A stretch of DNA of 38,861 nucleotides from an uncultured Collinsella sp. (GTDB lineage: Bacteria; Actinomycetota; Coriobacteriia; Coriobacteriales; Coriobacteriaceae), in contig CALLFD010000195.1 of NCBI GenBank assembly GCA_937997605.1, positions 1 to 38,861 on the forward strand, given 5' to 3'. The translations under genes were made by a program, and so were the position numbers. Of this stretch, positions 31,289-38,861 are shown piece after piece. Position 1 is the first letter of the stretch; each line of letters begins with the position of its first letter. A model generated the notes under the pieces. That model had not been told where the DNA came from, ran no database searches, and saw only the letters and a program-made list of their open reading frames with translations.

Positions 31289-32119
31289 ATGGGTTGCGAG
31301 CACGCACAGGCCGCCGGCGGACAAACATCGCCGTCGCAATTTGAGGAGAACACGCTGTCCGAGGTCAAACGCGTCATCGCCGTACTTTCCGGCAAGGGCG
31401 GTGTCGGCAAGTCGTTTGTCACCGGTGCCATCGCCACCGAGCTTGCCCGTCACGGCCACAAGGTCGGCGTCCTCGATGCCGACATCACCGGTCCCTCCAT
31501 CCCCAAGATGTTCGGTATGAGCGGACGCCACGTCCATGCCCTTGGCAACCTTATGCTGCCTGAAATCTCCGAGCACGGCGTCAAGGTCATGAGCTCCAAC
31601 CTGCTGCTCCAAAACGAGACCGACCCCGTCCTTTGGCGCGGTCCGGTCATCGCAGGCGCCATTAGGCAGTTCTGGAGCGAGACCTCATGGGGCCCCATCG
31701 ACTACCTGCTGGTCGACATGCCTCCGGGAACAGGCGATGTCGCGCTCACCGTCTTCCAGTCGCTGCCCGTCGACGGCATCGTCATCGTCACGAGCCCGCA
31801 GGATCTGGTCTCGATGATCGTCGCCAAGGCGGTCAACATGGCCGAGAAGATGAACGTCCCCATTCTGGGCATTGTCGAGAACATGAGCTATATCGAGTGC
31901 CCCGACTGCGGCAAGAAGATCGAGGTCTTTGGCAAGAGCAAGCTCCCCGAGGTCGCAGAGCGCTATAACCTCGACATCTTGGGCCAGCTTCCCATTAATC
32001 CGGCACTCGCCGAGGCCTGCGATAAGGGCGAGGTCGAGACCGCGCTGCCCGATGGCATGTTGCCCAAGGCAGTCTCTGCCGTCGAGGCTATTACCCCGCA
32101 CGAGACCGACGAGGCCTAA
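31289..32119 (+). CDS. mrp: Mrp/ApbC/NBP35-family Fe-S cluster carrier ATPase
   Basis: P-loop protein that binds and hands on iron-sulfur clusters, cytoplasmic, 276 residues. The deviant Walker A is SGKGGVGKS (residues 34-42). GVLDADITGPSIPKMFG, DYLLVDMPPGTGD (Walker B region) and the cluster-binding CPDC (Cys204 and Cys207) in ENMSYIECPDCGKK are all present. The start is ATG 31289 with AAGGAG 6 bases upstream; the frame is open far upstream but has no family sequence. It lacks the N-terminal DUF59 domain of longer Mrp proteins. The flavoprotein gene downstream starts at the base after its stop codon. Confidence 0.94.
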   Translation: MGCEHAQAAGGQTSPSQFEENTLSEVKRVIAVLSGKGGVGKSFVTGAIATELARHGHKVGVLDADITGPSIPKMFGMSGRHVHALGNLMLPEISEHGVKVMSSNLLLQNETDPVLWRGPVIAGAIRQFWSETSWGPIDYLLVDMPPGTGDVALTVFQSLPVDGIVIVTSPQDLVSMIVAKAVNMAEKMNVPILGIVENMSYIECPDCGKKIEVFGKSKLPEVAERYNLDILGQLPINPALAEACDKGEVETALPDGMLPKAVSAVEAITPHETDEA

Positions 32120-33391
32120 GTGAACACGAGCGCCTTCTATGACGTCCTGGTAATCGGCGGCGGGGCTTCAGGCCTCGCCGCCGCCATTACGGCCGCACGC
32201 GCTGGCAAAAGCGTCTGCATCGTTGAGCGCGATGTCGCCTGCGGCCTTAAGCTCCTTGCGACCGGTAACGGCCGCTGCAACCTCTCCAACGAATCGATTG
32301 ATCCTCAGCGGTATAACCACCCCGCATTCGTCGAATCCGTCATGGGCCCCCAGCCCGAACAAGAGCTTATGGGTTTCTTCTCCTCGCTGGGCATCATGAC
32401 AACCTCCGAGGAAGGCCGACTGTACCCGCGCTCCCTTCGCGCCGAATCGGTGCGCGACGCGCTTCTCAATGTTTGCGACCGCCTGGGTATCACCTTAATC
32501 TGCGGAGCCAACGTTGCCTCGGCACACAAAACTTCCGAAGGCTGGGCACTCCAAATAGACCGTCCAGCGCGGGCGCTCAAGGCAAAAAAGCACGACGACC
32601 GAAAATCGGAGCTCCGCTCGCTTCGGAAAGCGCTCGCCGATGTCCCTCGCAAGAACGAGGCCCTGCAGGCACATGCCGTAATTATCGCCACGGGCGGCAA
32701 CCCCACCGGTATCGCCGATACGTTTCGCCTCCCCCTCACTTCGCTGCGCCCCATCCTCTGCCCCGTATCGGCAACGGTCGTCGGCGATCGGGCGGCACTC
32801 AAGACGTTGGATGGCCTGCGCGTCCGCGCCCGCTTGACGCTCGCCCGCAATCATAATGAGCTCTGGCACGAAGACGGTGAAGTCCTGTTTCGAACCTTCG
32901 GCATCTCGGGCGTCGCTGTCTTCAACCTCTCCCGTCGTATCCAGCGCGGCGATACGATCCTGCTCGACGTTTTCCCCGACCTCTCCAAAGACGAGCTGCT
33001 CGATATGCTCAACCGGCGCGTTGAGCTGCTCGGCGGCTTTTCGCCCCGCGATCCCCGTTGGCTCGACGGCATGCTCGCCCCGCAACTCTCCCGCGTCGTC
33101 TGCACGGCGTTCGAGCAGTGCCATCCAGACTCCAACGATGTCATCCACCTGGCCTCGATCCTCAAACACTTTAAGTTGCTCGTCGAGGGAACAGCCGAGG
33201 AGCGCTCGGCGCAGGTCACGCGTGGTGGCGTATCTGTCGAGAGCATCTCAATACCCAGTCTACGCGCGCGCAGCGCTGTCGACGCCCCGCTTTACCTCTG
33301 CGGCGAAGCGCTCGACATCGACGCCGATTGCGGAGGCTTTAACCTTGCGTGGGCCTGGCTCTCGGGCATTCGCGCTGCAAGCAGTTTGTAG
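32120..33391 (+). CDS. HI0933/BaiN-type FAD-dependent oxidoreductase
   Basis: Flavoprotein of 423 residues. The N-terminal FAD-binding Rossmann motif is VIGGGASGLAAAI (residues 11-23). KLLATGNGRCNLSN near residue 48 is the hallmark of the HI0933 family, and VIIATGGNPTG marks the second dinucleotide strand. The C-terminal CGEALDIDADCGGFNLAWAWLSG closes the FAD site. Family substrates are mostly unknown; BaiN of Clostridium scindens has been linked to bile-acid metabolism, which should not be transferred here by fold alone. It starts with GTG at the base after the mrp stop, with GAGG 5 bases upstream. Residues about 155-185 hold a basic insertion (Lys/Arg-rich). Confidence 0.88.
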   Translation: MNTSAFYDVLVIGGGASGLAAAITAARAGKSVCIVERDVACGLKLLATGNGRCNLSNESIDPQRYNHPAFVESVMGPQPEQELMGFFSSLGIMTTSEEGRLYPRSLRAESVRDALLNVCDRLGITLICGANVASAHKTSEGWALQIDRPARALKAKKHDDRKSELRSLRKALADVPRKNEALQAHAVIIATGGNPTGIADTFRLPLTSLRPILCPVSATVVGDRAALKTLDGLRVRARLTLARNHNELWHEDGEVLFRTFGISGVAVFNLSRRIQRGDTILLDVFPDLSKDELLDMLNRRVELLGGFSPRDPRWLDGMLAPQLSRVVCTAFEQCHPDSNDVIHLASILKHFKLLVEGTAEERSAQVTRGGVSVESISIPSLRARSAVDAPLYLCGEALDIDADCGGFNLAWAWLSGIRAASSL

Positions 33392-33420
33392 CCGCGCAGT
33401 CTATAATCAAAAACGCATTC

Positions 33421-33446
33421 GGGCCGTCTGGGATACCGGACGGCCC
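33421..33446 (+). terminator. Hairpin between the two flavoprotein genes, probable terminator
   Basis: GGGCCGTCTGG (33421-33431) pairs with CCGGACGGCCC (33436-33446), 11 bp with one G-U pair and a GATA tetraloop, followed by CTTTCTT. It ends 25 bases before the next start and may only attenuate. Confidence 0.65.
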
Positions 33447-33471
33447 CTTTCTTGCCTCTAAGGAGACCTCG

Positions 33472-35112
33472 ATGATCGAAATCACCCAAGTCAACGCGTC
33501 GCTCGATGAAGCCGGCGATGAAAATGCCTGCCTCATTGTTGGCAAGCGAGTCGCCAAGCGCATCCTACGTTGCAAGGACTCCGAAATCAAGTCCATCGAA
33601 CTCCACCGCAAGTCAATCGACGCTCGCAAAAAACGAGACGTCCATTTTATCCTGAGCTTTCGTGTTGAGCTGACTAGTCCCCACCTCGAGCGAGAAGCGG
33701 TCGACAGTGTTGCCGAGCGTGACCGCTCGCGCGTACGCACGATAGAAGACGATGGGGCTTCATTCCCCTCCCCCGTCTCCGACGCACCTCAAGAACGCCC
33801 TGTCGTTGTCGGCGCCGGATGCGCCGGCCTTTTCGCTGCGCTCACGCTCGCCAAAGCAGGTCTTAAGCCCTTGCTTATCGAGCGCGGCGACCCGGCATTT
33901 CGCCGCTCGCAGGCGATCGACCTCTTTCTAAAGGAGCGCATCCTCGACCCCGAGAGCAATATTCAGTTTGGTCTGGGCGGCGCGGGGACCTTCTCGGACG
34001 GCAAGCTCAATACGGGAACCAAAAATCCCGCCCATCGCCTTATCCTCGAAACCTTCGTCGAGGCGGGCGCGCCCCGCGATATTCTGTGGGATGCCAAGCC
34101 GCACATTGGCTCCGACATCCTTCCCACGGTTGTCACCGCTATATCCCAGCGCATCGAGCAGCTCGGAGGTGTCGTCCGTTATCGAACAAAGCTCGTCGAC
34201 ATTCGCATCGACGCGTCTGGCGCCATCACCGGTATCGATGTCCAATCGTCCCAAGACGCCGCTTACGAGCCAATTGAGACAAAGCACCTCATCCTCGCCT
34301 GCGGGCATTCTGCTCGCGATATTTTTGAGCTCCTTAAGGACCACAACGTGGCCCTCGCACAAAAGACCTTTGCCATGGGCGTTCGCATCGAGCATCCGCA
34401 GCGCGACATCGACCGAGCCCAATATGGAGCCTCGGCGGGACATCCTGCCCTCGGAGCAGCCCCCTACAAGTTCGTCGCCCATCTTCCCAACGGCCGCAGC
34501 GTGTTCTCGTTTTGCATGTGCCCCGGCGGGCAGGTTGTCGCCGCCTCTTCCGAGCAGGGCCACCTGTGCGTCAACGGCGCCAGCCTCAATGCCCGCGACG
34601 GACGCAACGCAAACGCCGCCCTGCTCGTTAACGTCACGCCTGAGGACCTTCCCAACGATGACCCGCTCGCCGGCATCGAGCTCCAGCGTGCCTGCGAGGC
34701 GGCCGCCTATCGCCTGGGTGGTTCCAACTGGAACGCACCGGCACAACTCGTCGGAGATTTCCTCGCAGGACGCGCCAGCAAGGCGCCCGGAAAGGTAAAG
34801 CCCACCTATCCGCTCGGTGTGACCTGGACGGCAATTGACGAAGCCCTGCCGCAGCATATCATCGATTCGCTCCGCCTGGGACTTCCCCTACTCGGAAAAA
34901 AGCTACGAGGCTATGACCGCCCCGATGCCGTTCTTACCGGCGTGGAGACTCGTTCGAGCTCACCGGTTACTGTCACCCGAGACCGAACGTGCCATGCCGT
35001 GTCGACCCCGGGACTCTACCCTTGCGGTGAGGGAGCTGGATATGCCGGCGGCATCATGAGCGCGGCCACCGACGGCATTCGTTGTGCCGAAGCCCTGATC
35101 GCAGACCTCTAG
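33472..35112 (+). CDS. FAD-dependent dehydrogenase, COG2509 type
   Basis: Flavoprotein of 546 residues. It has the N-terminal module of about 95 residues typical of this family (KRVAKRILRCKDSEIKSIELHRKSIDARKK), then the FAD motif VVVGAGCAGLFAAL near residue 110. QFGLGGAGTFSDGKLNTGTKNP near residue 165 is the family hallmark. The C-terminus has YPCGEGAGYAGGIMSAATDGIRCAEAL. The biochemical role of the family is not established to my knowledge. ATG 33472 has AAGGAG 6 bases upstream; the open frame before it carries no family sequence. It is the last gene of the plus-strand block and converges on uvrB. Confidence 0.88.
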   Translation: MIEITQVNASLDEAGDENACLIVGKRVAKRILRCKDSEIKSIELHRKSIDARKKRDVHFILSFRVELTSPHLEREAVDSVAERDRSRVRTIEDDGASFPSPVSDAPQERPVVVGAGCAGLFAALTLAKAGLKPLLIERGDPAFRRSQAIDLFLKERILDPESNIQFGLGGAGTFSDGKLNTGTKNPAHRLILETFVEAGAPRDILWDAKPHIGSDILPTVVTAISQRIEQLGGVVRYRTKLVDIRIDASGAITGIDVQSSQDAAYEPIETKHLILACGHSARDIFELLKDHNVALAQKTFAMGVRIEHPQRDIDRAQYGASAGHPALGAAPYKFVAHLPNGRSVFSFCMCPGGQVVAASSEQGHLCVNGASLNARDGRNANAALLVNVTPEDLPNDDPLAGIELQRACEAAAYRLGGSNWNAPAQLVGDFLAGRASKAPGKVKPTYPLGVTWTAIDEALPQHIIDSLRLGLPLLGKKLRGYDRPDAVLTGVETRSSSPVTVTRDRTCHAVSTPGLYPCGEGAGYAGGIMSAATDGIRCAEALIADL

Positions 35113-35133
35113 CGCACGAATTCCAGCACGCAA

Positions 35134-35175
35134 AAGACACAGGCCCCGAGCTCCACAGGGAACTCGGGGCCTGTT
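35134..35175. terminator. Terminator between convergent genes (flavoprotein and uvrB)
   Basis: CAGGCCCCGAG (35140-35150) and CTCGGGGCCTG (35163-35173) form a perfect 11-bp stem with a 12-base loop. On the minus strand TGTCTTTTGC follows; on the plus strand TTCGCTATTTC follows. It probably serves uvrB best and may stop both. Confidence 0.75.
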
Positions 35176-35177
35176 CG

Positions 35178-37418
35178 CTATTTCTTAAACCGTGCACCCT
35201 GGCGTTTTCTGCCCGATGCGAACGTGGAACCCTTGCGGGCCTGCGAACGTAAGCGCTCGATCGTCTCGTCCTCAGACGCACCCTCGAGCATCGCCCGAAT
35301 CTGAACGACGGCATCGCGCAGGCGCGCCGCCTCCTCAAAGTCCATGGCGGCAGAAGCGTTGCGCATATCCTCTTCCATGGTTTCGACGATCCGCACAAGC
35401 TCGTCATGCGGCAGTTCTTCCAACTGCTCCGCAAGTGTCTGCTCGGGTGCCACCGTTTCCGGCACGCCGCCCTCGCCCGACTCATCGGGCGTATAGAATG
35501 CGCCATGGCCAAGGGAGTCGCCCTTCGAGCGCCCCTTGGAACCCACGGTTTTTTCGGCTTCGGCAATAAAACTTGAGATGTCGTTGATGGCCTTGCGCAC
35601 CGTCTTGGGCACAATGCCATGCTCTTCGTTATATGCCATCTGAATCTCGCGGCGGCGCCGCGTCTCCTCGATGGCCTCTTTCATCGAATCGGTCACAACG
35701 TCCGCATACATGATGACTTCGCCATCGGCGTTACGGGCCGCGCGGCCAATCGTCTGAATCAGCGAACGGCGGTTGCGCAAGAAGCCTTCCTTATCGGCGT
35801 CGAGAATTGCCACCAGCGAGACCTCGGGAAGATCCAGGCCCTCACGAAGCAGGTTGATGCCAACGAGAACATCGATCTTGCCCTCGCGCAGCGTTCGCAG
35901 GATCTCGACACGGTCCATTGTCGCCGTATCAGAGTGCATGTAATTGACCTTAATGCCCGCGTCGAGCAGATGGTCGGTCAGGTCCTCGGCCATGCGCTTG
36001 GTCAACGTGGTCACCAGCACGCGCTCCTTGCGGGCAACGCGCTCGCGAATCTCGTCCTCAAGATCGTCAATCTGGCCGCGTACTGGACGCACGTCAATCT
36101 TGGGGTCGAGCAGGCCGGTCGGACGAATAATCTGCTCCACGTCGTTCTGGCTCACCCGCAGCTCGTAGTCGCCCGGCGTGGCCGAAACATAGATAAACTG
36201 GGGTATCCTTGCCTCAAACTCATCGAAACGAAGCGGGCGGTTATCGAGCGCCGAGGGCAGGCGAAAACCGTGTTCCACCAGCGTCACCTTACGCGAGCGG
36301 TCACCTTCGTGCATGCCGCGAATCTGCGGCACCGTCACATGGCTCTCATCGATGATGCAGAGCATATCCTTGGGAAAGTAATCGATTAGGGTAAACGGCG
36401 GCTCACCCGGTTTGCGACCGTCCAGATGACGCGAGTAGTTCTCGATGCCGTTGCAAAAGCCCATCGTCTCGAGCATCTCAAGATCATAATCGGTGCGCTG
36501 CTGCAGACGCTGCGCCTCGAGCAACTTGTCGGTCGCCTTGAGCTCCGCGACGCGCTTCTCGCACTCTTCGCTGATCGATTTCAGAGCCGCCTTGACCTTC
36601 GGCTTCTCGGTCACGTAGTGCGATGCCGGCCATACGGGGATGGCCTCGTACTCACGCAGCATTTCACCGGTGACCTCATCGATCTCGGCAATCAGCTCGA
36701 CCTCGTCGCCAAAGAACTCAAACCGCAACGGATGCTCGGCATAAGGCGGATACACGTCGACAACATCGCCGCGCACGCGGAACGTGCCGCGTGCCAGGTC
36801 ATAGTCATTGCGATCATATTGAATGTCGATAAGTGCATGGATAAAGTCATCGCGCTCGAGCGGCACCTTTTTGTCGACGTTTGGAGCCAGACCCGCATAG
36901 TCCTCAGGAGAGCCAATGCCATAGATACACGAGACCGATGCGACAACGATCACATCGCGTCGAGAGAGCAGCGATGCGGTCGCCTGATGTCGCAGCATCT
37001 CGACCTCTTCGTTAATCGAGGAGTCTTTCTCGATATATGTATCGCTTTGCGGCACATACGCCTCGGGCTGATAGTAGTCATAGTACGAGACGAAGTAGAC
37101 CACAGCGTTGTTGGGAAAGAACTCTTTGAGCTCGCTCGCAAGCTGAGCGGCGAGCGTTTTATTCGGAGCCATGACCAGCGTCGGCTTTCCCAGGGCCTCA
37201 ATAGTCTTTGCCATCGTGAAGGTCTTGCCCGAACCAGTCACGCCCAGCAAAACCTGATAGCGGTCTCCGTCCCTCACGCCCTGCACAAGCGACTCAATGG
37301 CCTTAGGCTGGGAACCGGCAGGCTCATAGGGAGACACGACCTTAAACGGCACGTCAGAGCCTTCAACGCCAAAGCGCTTAAGTTCACCACCAACGCGTTC
37401 TACTTCAAATTCCGCCAT
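35178..37418 (-). CDS. uvrB: Excinuclease ABC subunit B
   Basis: Damage-verifying helicase-like subunit of nucleotide excision repair; cytoplasmic, 746 residues, longer than the usual 660-700. Walker A is GVTGSGKT (59-66). The DNA-clamping beta-hairpin is YYDYYQPEAYVPQSDTYIEKDSS. The helicase motifs CIIDESHVTVPQ and TIGRAARNADGEV are present, and the UvrC-binding UVR motif lies near the end (EEDMRNASAAMDFEEAARLRD). The extra length lies in an N-terminal extension of about 25 residues and in the flexible segment before the UVR motif (GSKGRSKGDSLGHG and on). ATG 37418 has AGGAG 5 bases upstream. No LexA box was recognised here. Confidence 0.97.
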   Translation of the reverse strand: MAEFEVERVGGELKRFGVEGSDVPFKVVSPYEPAGSQPKAIESLVQGVRDGDRYQVLLGVTGSGKTFTMAKTIEALGKPTLVMAPNKTLAAQLASELKEFFPNNAVVYFVSYYDYYQPEAYVPQSDTYIEKDSSINEEVEMLRHQATASLLSRRDVIVVASVSCIYGIGSPEDYAGLAPNVDKKVPLERDDFIHALIDIQYDRNDYDLARGTFRVRGDVVDVYPPYAEHPLRFEFFGDEVELIAEIDEVTGEMLREYEAIPVWPASHYVTEKPKVKAALKSISEECEKRVAELKATDKLLEAQRLQQRTDYDLEMLETMGFCNGIENYSRHLDGRKPGEPPFTLIDYFPKDMLCIIDESHVTVPQIRGMHEGDRSRKVTLVEHGFRLPSALDNRPLRFDEFEARIPQFIYVSATPGDYELRVSQNDVEQIIRPTGLLDPKIDVRPVRGQIDDLEDEIRERVARKERVLVTTLTKRMAEDLTDHLLDAGIKVNYMHSDTATMDRVEILRTLREGKIDVLVGINLLREGLDLPEVSLVAILDADKEGFLRNRRSLIQTIGRAARNADGEVIMYADVVTDSMKEAIEETRRRREIQMAYNEEHGIVPKTVRKAINDISSFIAEAEKTVGSKGRSKGDSLGHGAFYTPDESGEGGVPETVAPEQTLAEQLEELPHDELVRIVETMEEDMRNASAAMDFEEAARLRDAVVQIRAMLEGASEDETIERLRSQARKGSTFASGRKRQGARFKK

Positions 37419-37443
37419 GGATACTCCTAACTCATATATCTGC

Positions 37444-37449
37444 AGTATA
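37444..37449 (-). promoter_or_regulatory. Candidate -10 box of uvrB
   Basis: TATACT on the minus strand, five of six matches, 25 bases before the uvrB start and after the upstream gene's stop. The -35 position holds only TAGGAC. Tentative. Confidence 0.4.
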
Positions 37450-37469
37450 CGCAGGCGGCAGGCATAGTC

Positions 37470-38051
37470 CTATACGAACCGATCGGGATAGAGGGTCTTG
37501 TAGCGAGCCCAGGCATTATTGACACGAATCAGATACGCCTGCGTCTCGGGAAAGGTGATTGCATTATGAAGCGACGTACTCTGCTGCGCCCATCCGTCGA
37601 CATTGCCCATGCCGGCGTTATAGGCGGCAATGGCACTGTCAGTCGACCCGTTAAAATACGCTAGAAGATACGAGAGATACGCACAGCCAAACTCGATATT
37701 CGTAGCCGGATCGTTAAGGTTGTCGGCCGAATACTCGCCACCGTCGACAAGGCCCTTGGCGATCATATCCTGGGCAGTCTCGGGCATCAGCTGCATTAAT
37801 CCCTGAGCACCCTGATTCGACTCGGCCTCGGGATCCCAATTCGATTCCGACTTAATGACAGCGCACACCAGATACGGATCCAGATTATGCGAAATACTGG
37901 ATTGCTTTACATACGCCTCGTAGTCAATCGGATACAGCGGCTTAAAGAAAGCGGCAGGAGCATACGAGTAAACGAATGAGATAAGGCCGAAGGCAAAAAC
38001 GGCAGTCAGCGGTATAAGGCGATACCATGTAAGGAAACGTGTCTTAGGCAT
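37470..38051 (-). CDS. Membrane-anchored lytic transglycosylase (SLT domain)
   Basis: Cleaves the glycan strand of peptidoglycan; 193 residues. One N-terminal membrane helix (about 10-30) acts as signal anchor, so the enzyme faces the outside. The SLT domain follows: catalytic Glu69 in VIKSESNWDP, then GAQGLMQLMPETAQD (82-96), NIEFGCAYLSYLL and the substrate-cleft AIAAYNAGMGNVDGW. The start overlaps the end of coaE by 8 bases and has AAGGAGGAGG upstream inside coaE, so the two are translationally coupled. The pairing of coaE with a small Slt protein recurs in Gram-positive genomes. Confidence 0.93.
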   Translation of the reverse strand: MPKTRFLTWYRLIPLTAVFAFGLISFVYSYAPAAFFKPLYPIDYEAYVKQSSISHNLDPYLVCAVIKSESNWDPEAESNQGAQGLMQLMPETAQDMIAKGLVDGGEYSADNLNDPATNIEFGCAYLSYLLAYFNGSTDSAIAAYNAGMGNVDGWAQQSTSLHNAITFPETQAYLIRVNNAWARYKTLYPDRFV

Positions 38052-38685
38052 CGGCCTCCTCCTTATCCGCTACATCCCGGAACCCATGGCGCGCAAGCCA
38101 TGCGTCCAGTTGTTCAAAGAGCGAGTTATCGCCTGCCGCATTGTCAATCACCGTTGCAGCGAGATTGCACAGCGCAGACTCTTCGGGCTGGCAAGCAGAA
38201 CGGGCATCGAAATCAGATGGCTCCATACCACGTTGAATAGCGCGCTCGCGACGAACTGATAAAGGGGCGCTGATGACCAGAATTTCATCAGCCAAACCAA
38301 ATGCATCCTCAAAACCAGTCGGAGCAGAAACCTCGACTACCGCAAAGGGATAACGGGGAGACGAAACCGTACAACAAACCGGATCGAGAATCCTAAGCGA
38401 AAGCTGTTCAATGAGAACGGGATGCACAATGCCATTGAGCCGAGCGACCGAATCAGGAGAAGCAAAAGCTCGAGAAGCGAGGATGCTGCGGCGAATGCCG
38501 CCATCCTCATCCAAAATGTCCCAACCGAATTCATCCGCGAGTGCATTGACGATATCAGAGCCCGGCACATACAGCGATTTTGCAAGCTCATCCAGATCGA
38601 TTAGCATAGCGCCACGAGATTCGAAATAGCGGCAGGCAGTCGACTTACCCGAAGCAATATTGCCCAAGACAAATACGGTAAACAT
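38044..38685 (-). CDS. coaE: Dephospho-CoA kinase
   Basis: Phosphorylates the ribose 3'-OH of dephospho-CoA, the last step of coenzyme A synthesis; cytoplasmic, 213 residues. The P-loop is GNIASGKS (8-15). LIDLDELAKSLYVPG is the acceptor-site region with the catalytic Asp, and FAVVEVSAPTGFEDAFGLADEILVISAP is the core strand segment. RRERAIQRG is the lid. The start is ATG 38685 with GGGAGG 5 bases upstream; a TTG one codon earlier is in frame but not favoured. The proximity to uvrB matches other Actinobacteria. Confidence 0.94.
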   Translation of the reverse strand: MFTVFVLGNIASGKSTACRYFESRGAMLIDLDELAKSLYVPGSDIVNALADEFGWDILDEDGGIRRSILASRAFASPDSVARLNGIVHPVLIEQLSLRILDPVCCTVSSPRYPFAVVEVSAPTGFEDAFGLADEILVISAPLSVRRERAIQRGMEPSDFDARSACQPEESALCNLAATVIDNAAGDNSLFEQLDAWLARHGFRDVADKEEADA

Positions 38686-38812
38686 CAAGCCCTCCCTAAC
38701 GCCAATGCGAGTAATTATCGCTCAAATACACTAGAAGGACTCAAAATACAGCCAAACAGTAAGAGCGAATACGGGGGAGCTAAATCCCAAAGTACAACGT
38801 GTATATAACGCA

Positions 38813-38843
38813 AAAAAGGGGGAGGCCGCGAGGCCTCCCCCTT
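38813..38843 (-). terminator. Rho-independent terminator of a gene beyond the right edge
   Basis: AAGGGGGAGGCC (38816-38827) pairs perfectly with GGCCTCCCCCTT (38832-38843) around GCGA. On the minus strand TTT follows the stem. It would end a minus-strand transcript entering from outside the window. The stretch 38686-38812 holds only a possible coaE promoter (GATAAT-like box near 38715) and no gene. Confidence 0.85.
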
Positions 38844-38861
38844 CTCAGTTCAAGCGTACGG

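Noticed and set aside
37458..37485. LexA half-site CGAAC near the 3' end of the transglycosylase gene upstream of uvrB
   Set aside because: The second half reads CGGGA rather than GTTCG, and the site lies inside coding sequence.

Overview
The window looks like a chromosomal segment of a Coriobacteriia actinobacterium, most likely Collinsella or a close relative. The basis is GC-rich coding sequence, the actinobacterial neighbourhood whiA / gap-pgk-tpiA / secG with uvrC, uvrA, uvrB and coaE close by, and two substrate-binding lipoproteins that carry twin-arginine signals. The species call is an inference from gene content and protein style; no database search was possible. No rRNA, tRNA, CRISPR array, transposase or phage gene was seen.

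Layout, left to right. (1) 1-3.4 kb, minus strand: oppA-oppB-oppC of a peptide-type ABC importer; oppC runs off the left edge. (2) 3.7-8.8 kb, minus: lower glycolysis (gap, pgk, tpiA, gpmI) followed by secG, with strong terminators after gap, gpmI and secG. (3) 9.0-10.8 kb, minus: rapZ-whiA, without the yvcK gene that usually lies between them. (4) 10.9-21.3 kb, minus: one nine-gene unit that reads as a complete sialic-acid uptake and breakdown operon: Tat/lipoprotein binding protein, permease, permease-ATPase fusion, ATPase, two CE7-type esterases (one without its catalytic serine), N-acetylneuraminate lyase, ROK kinase, and ManNAc-6-P epimerase. GC-rich hairpins sit at most of its longer intercistronic gaps. 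(5) 21.7-28.8 kb, minus: uvrC, murJ, ybaK and uvrA, the last with a LexA-like box upstream. (6) 29.0-35.1 kb, plus: an LTA-synthase-like membrane sulfatase-fold protein, an Mrp/ApbC Fe-S carrier ATPase and two FAD-dependent oxidoreductases. (7) 35.2-38.7 kb, minus: uvrB, and coaE overlapping a lytic transglycosylase. A terminator at the right edge belongs to a gene outside the window.

How it fits together. The sialic-acid operon would import host-derived sialic acid, de-acetylate it, and convert it to pyruvate plus GlcNAc-6-P. Pyruvate joins central metabolism and GlcNAc-6-P leads to GlcN-6-P, the ligand RapZ senses in E. coli; rapZ is the next gene downstream. The operon lies between rapZ and uvrC, which are neighbours in many Gram-positive genomes, so it looks like a metabolic insertion into a conserved housekeeping region. 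The most unusual items are the tandem esterase/pseudo-esterase pair, a roughly 105-nt long hairpin between the lyase and kinase genes, and an operator-like palindrome overlapping a candidate promoter of the operon. nagA, nagB, a sialidase and a regulator are not in the window.
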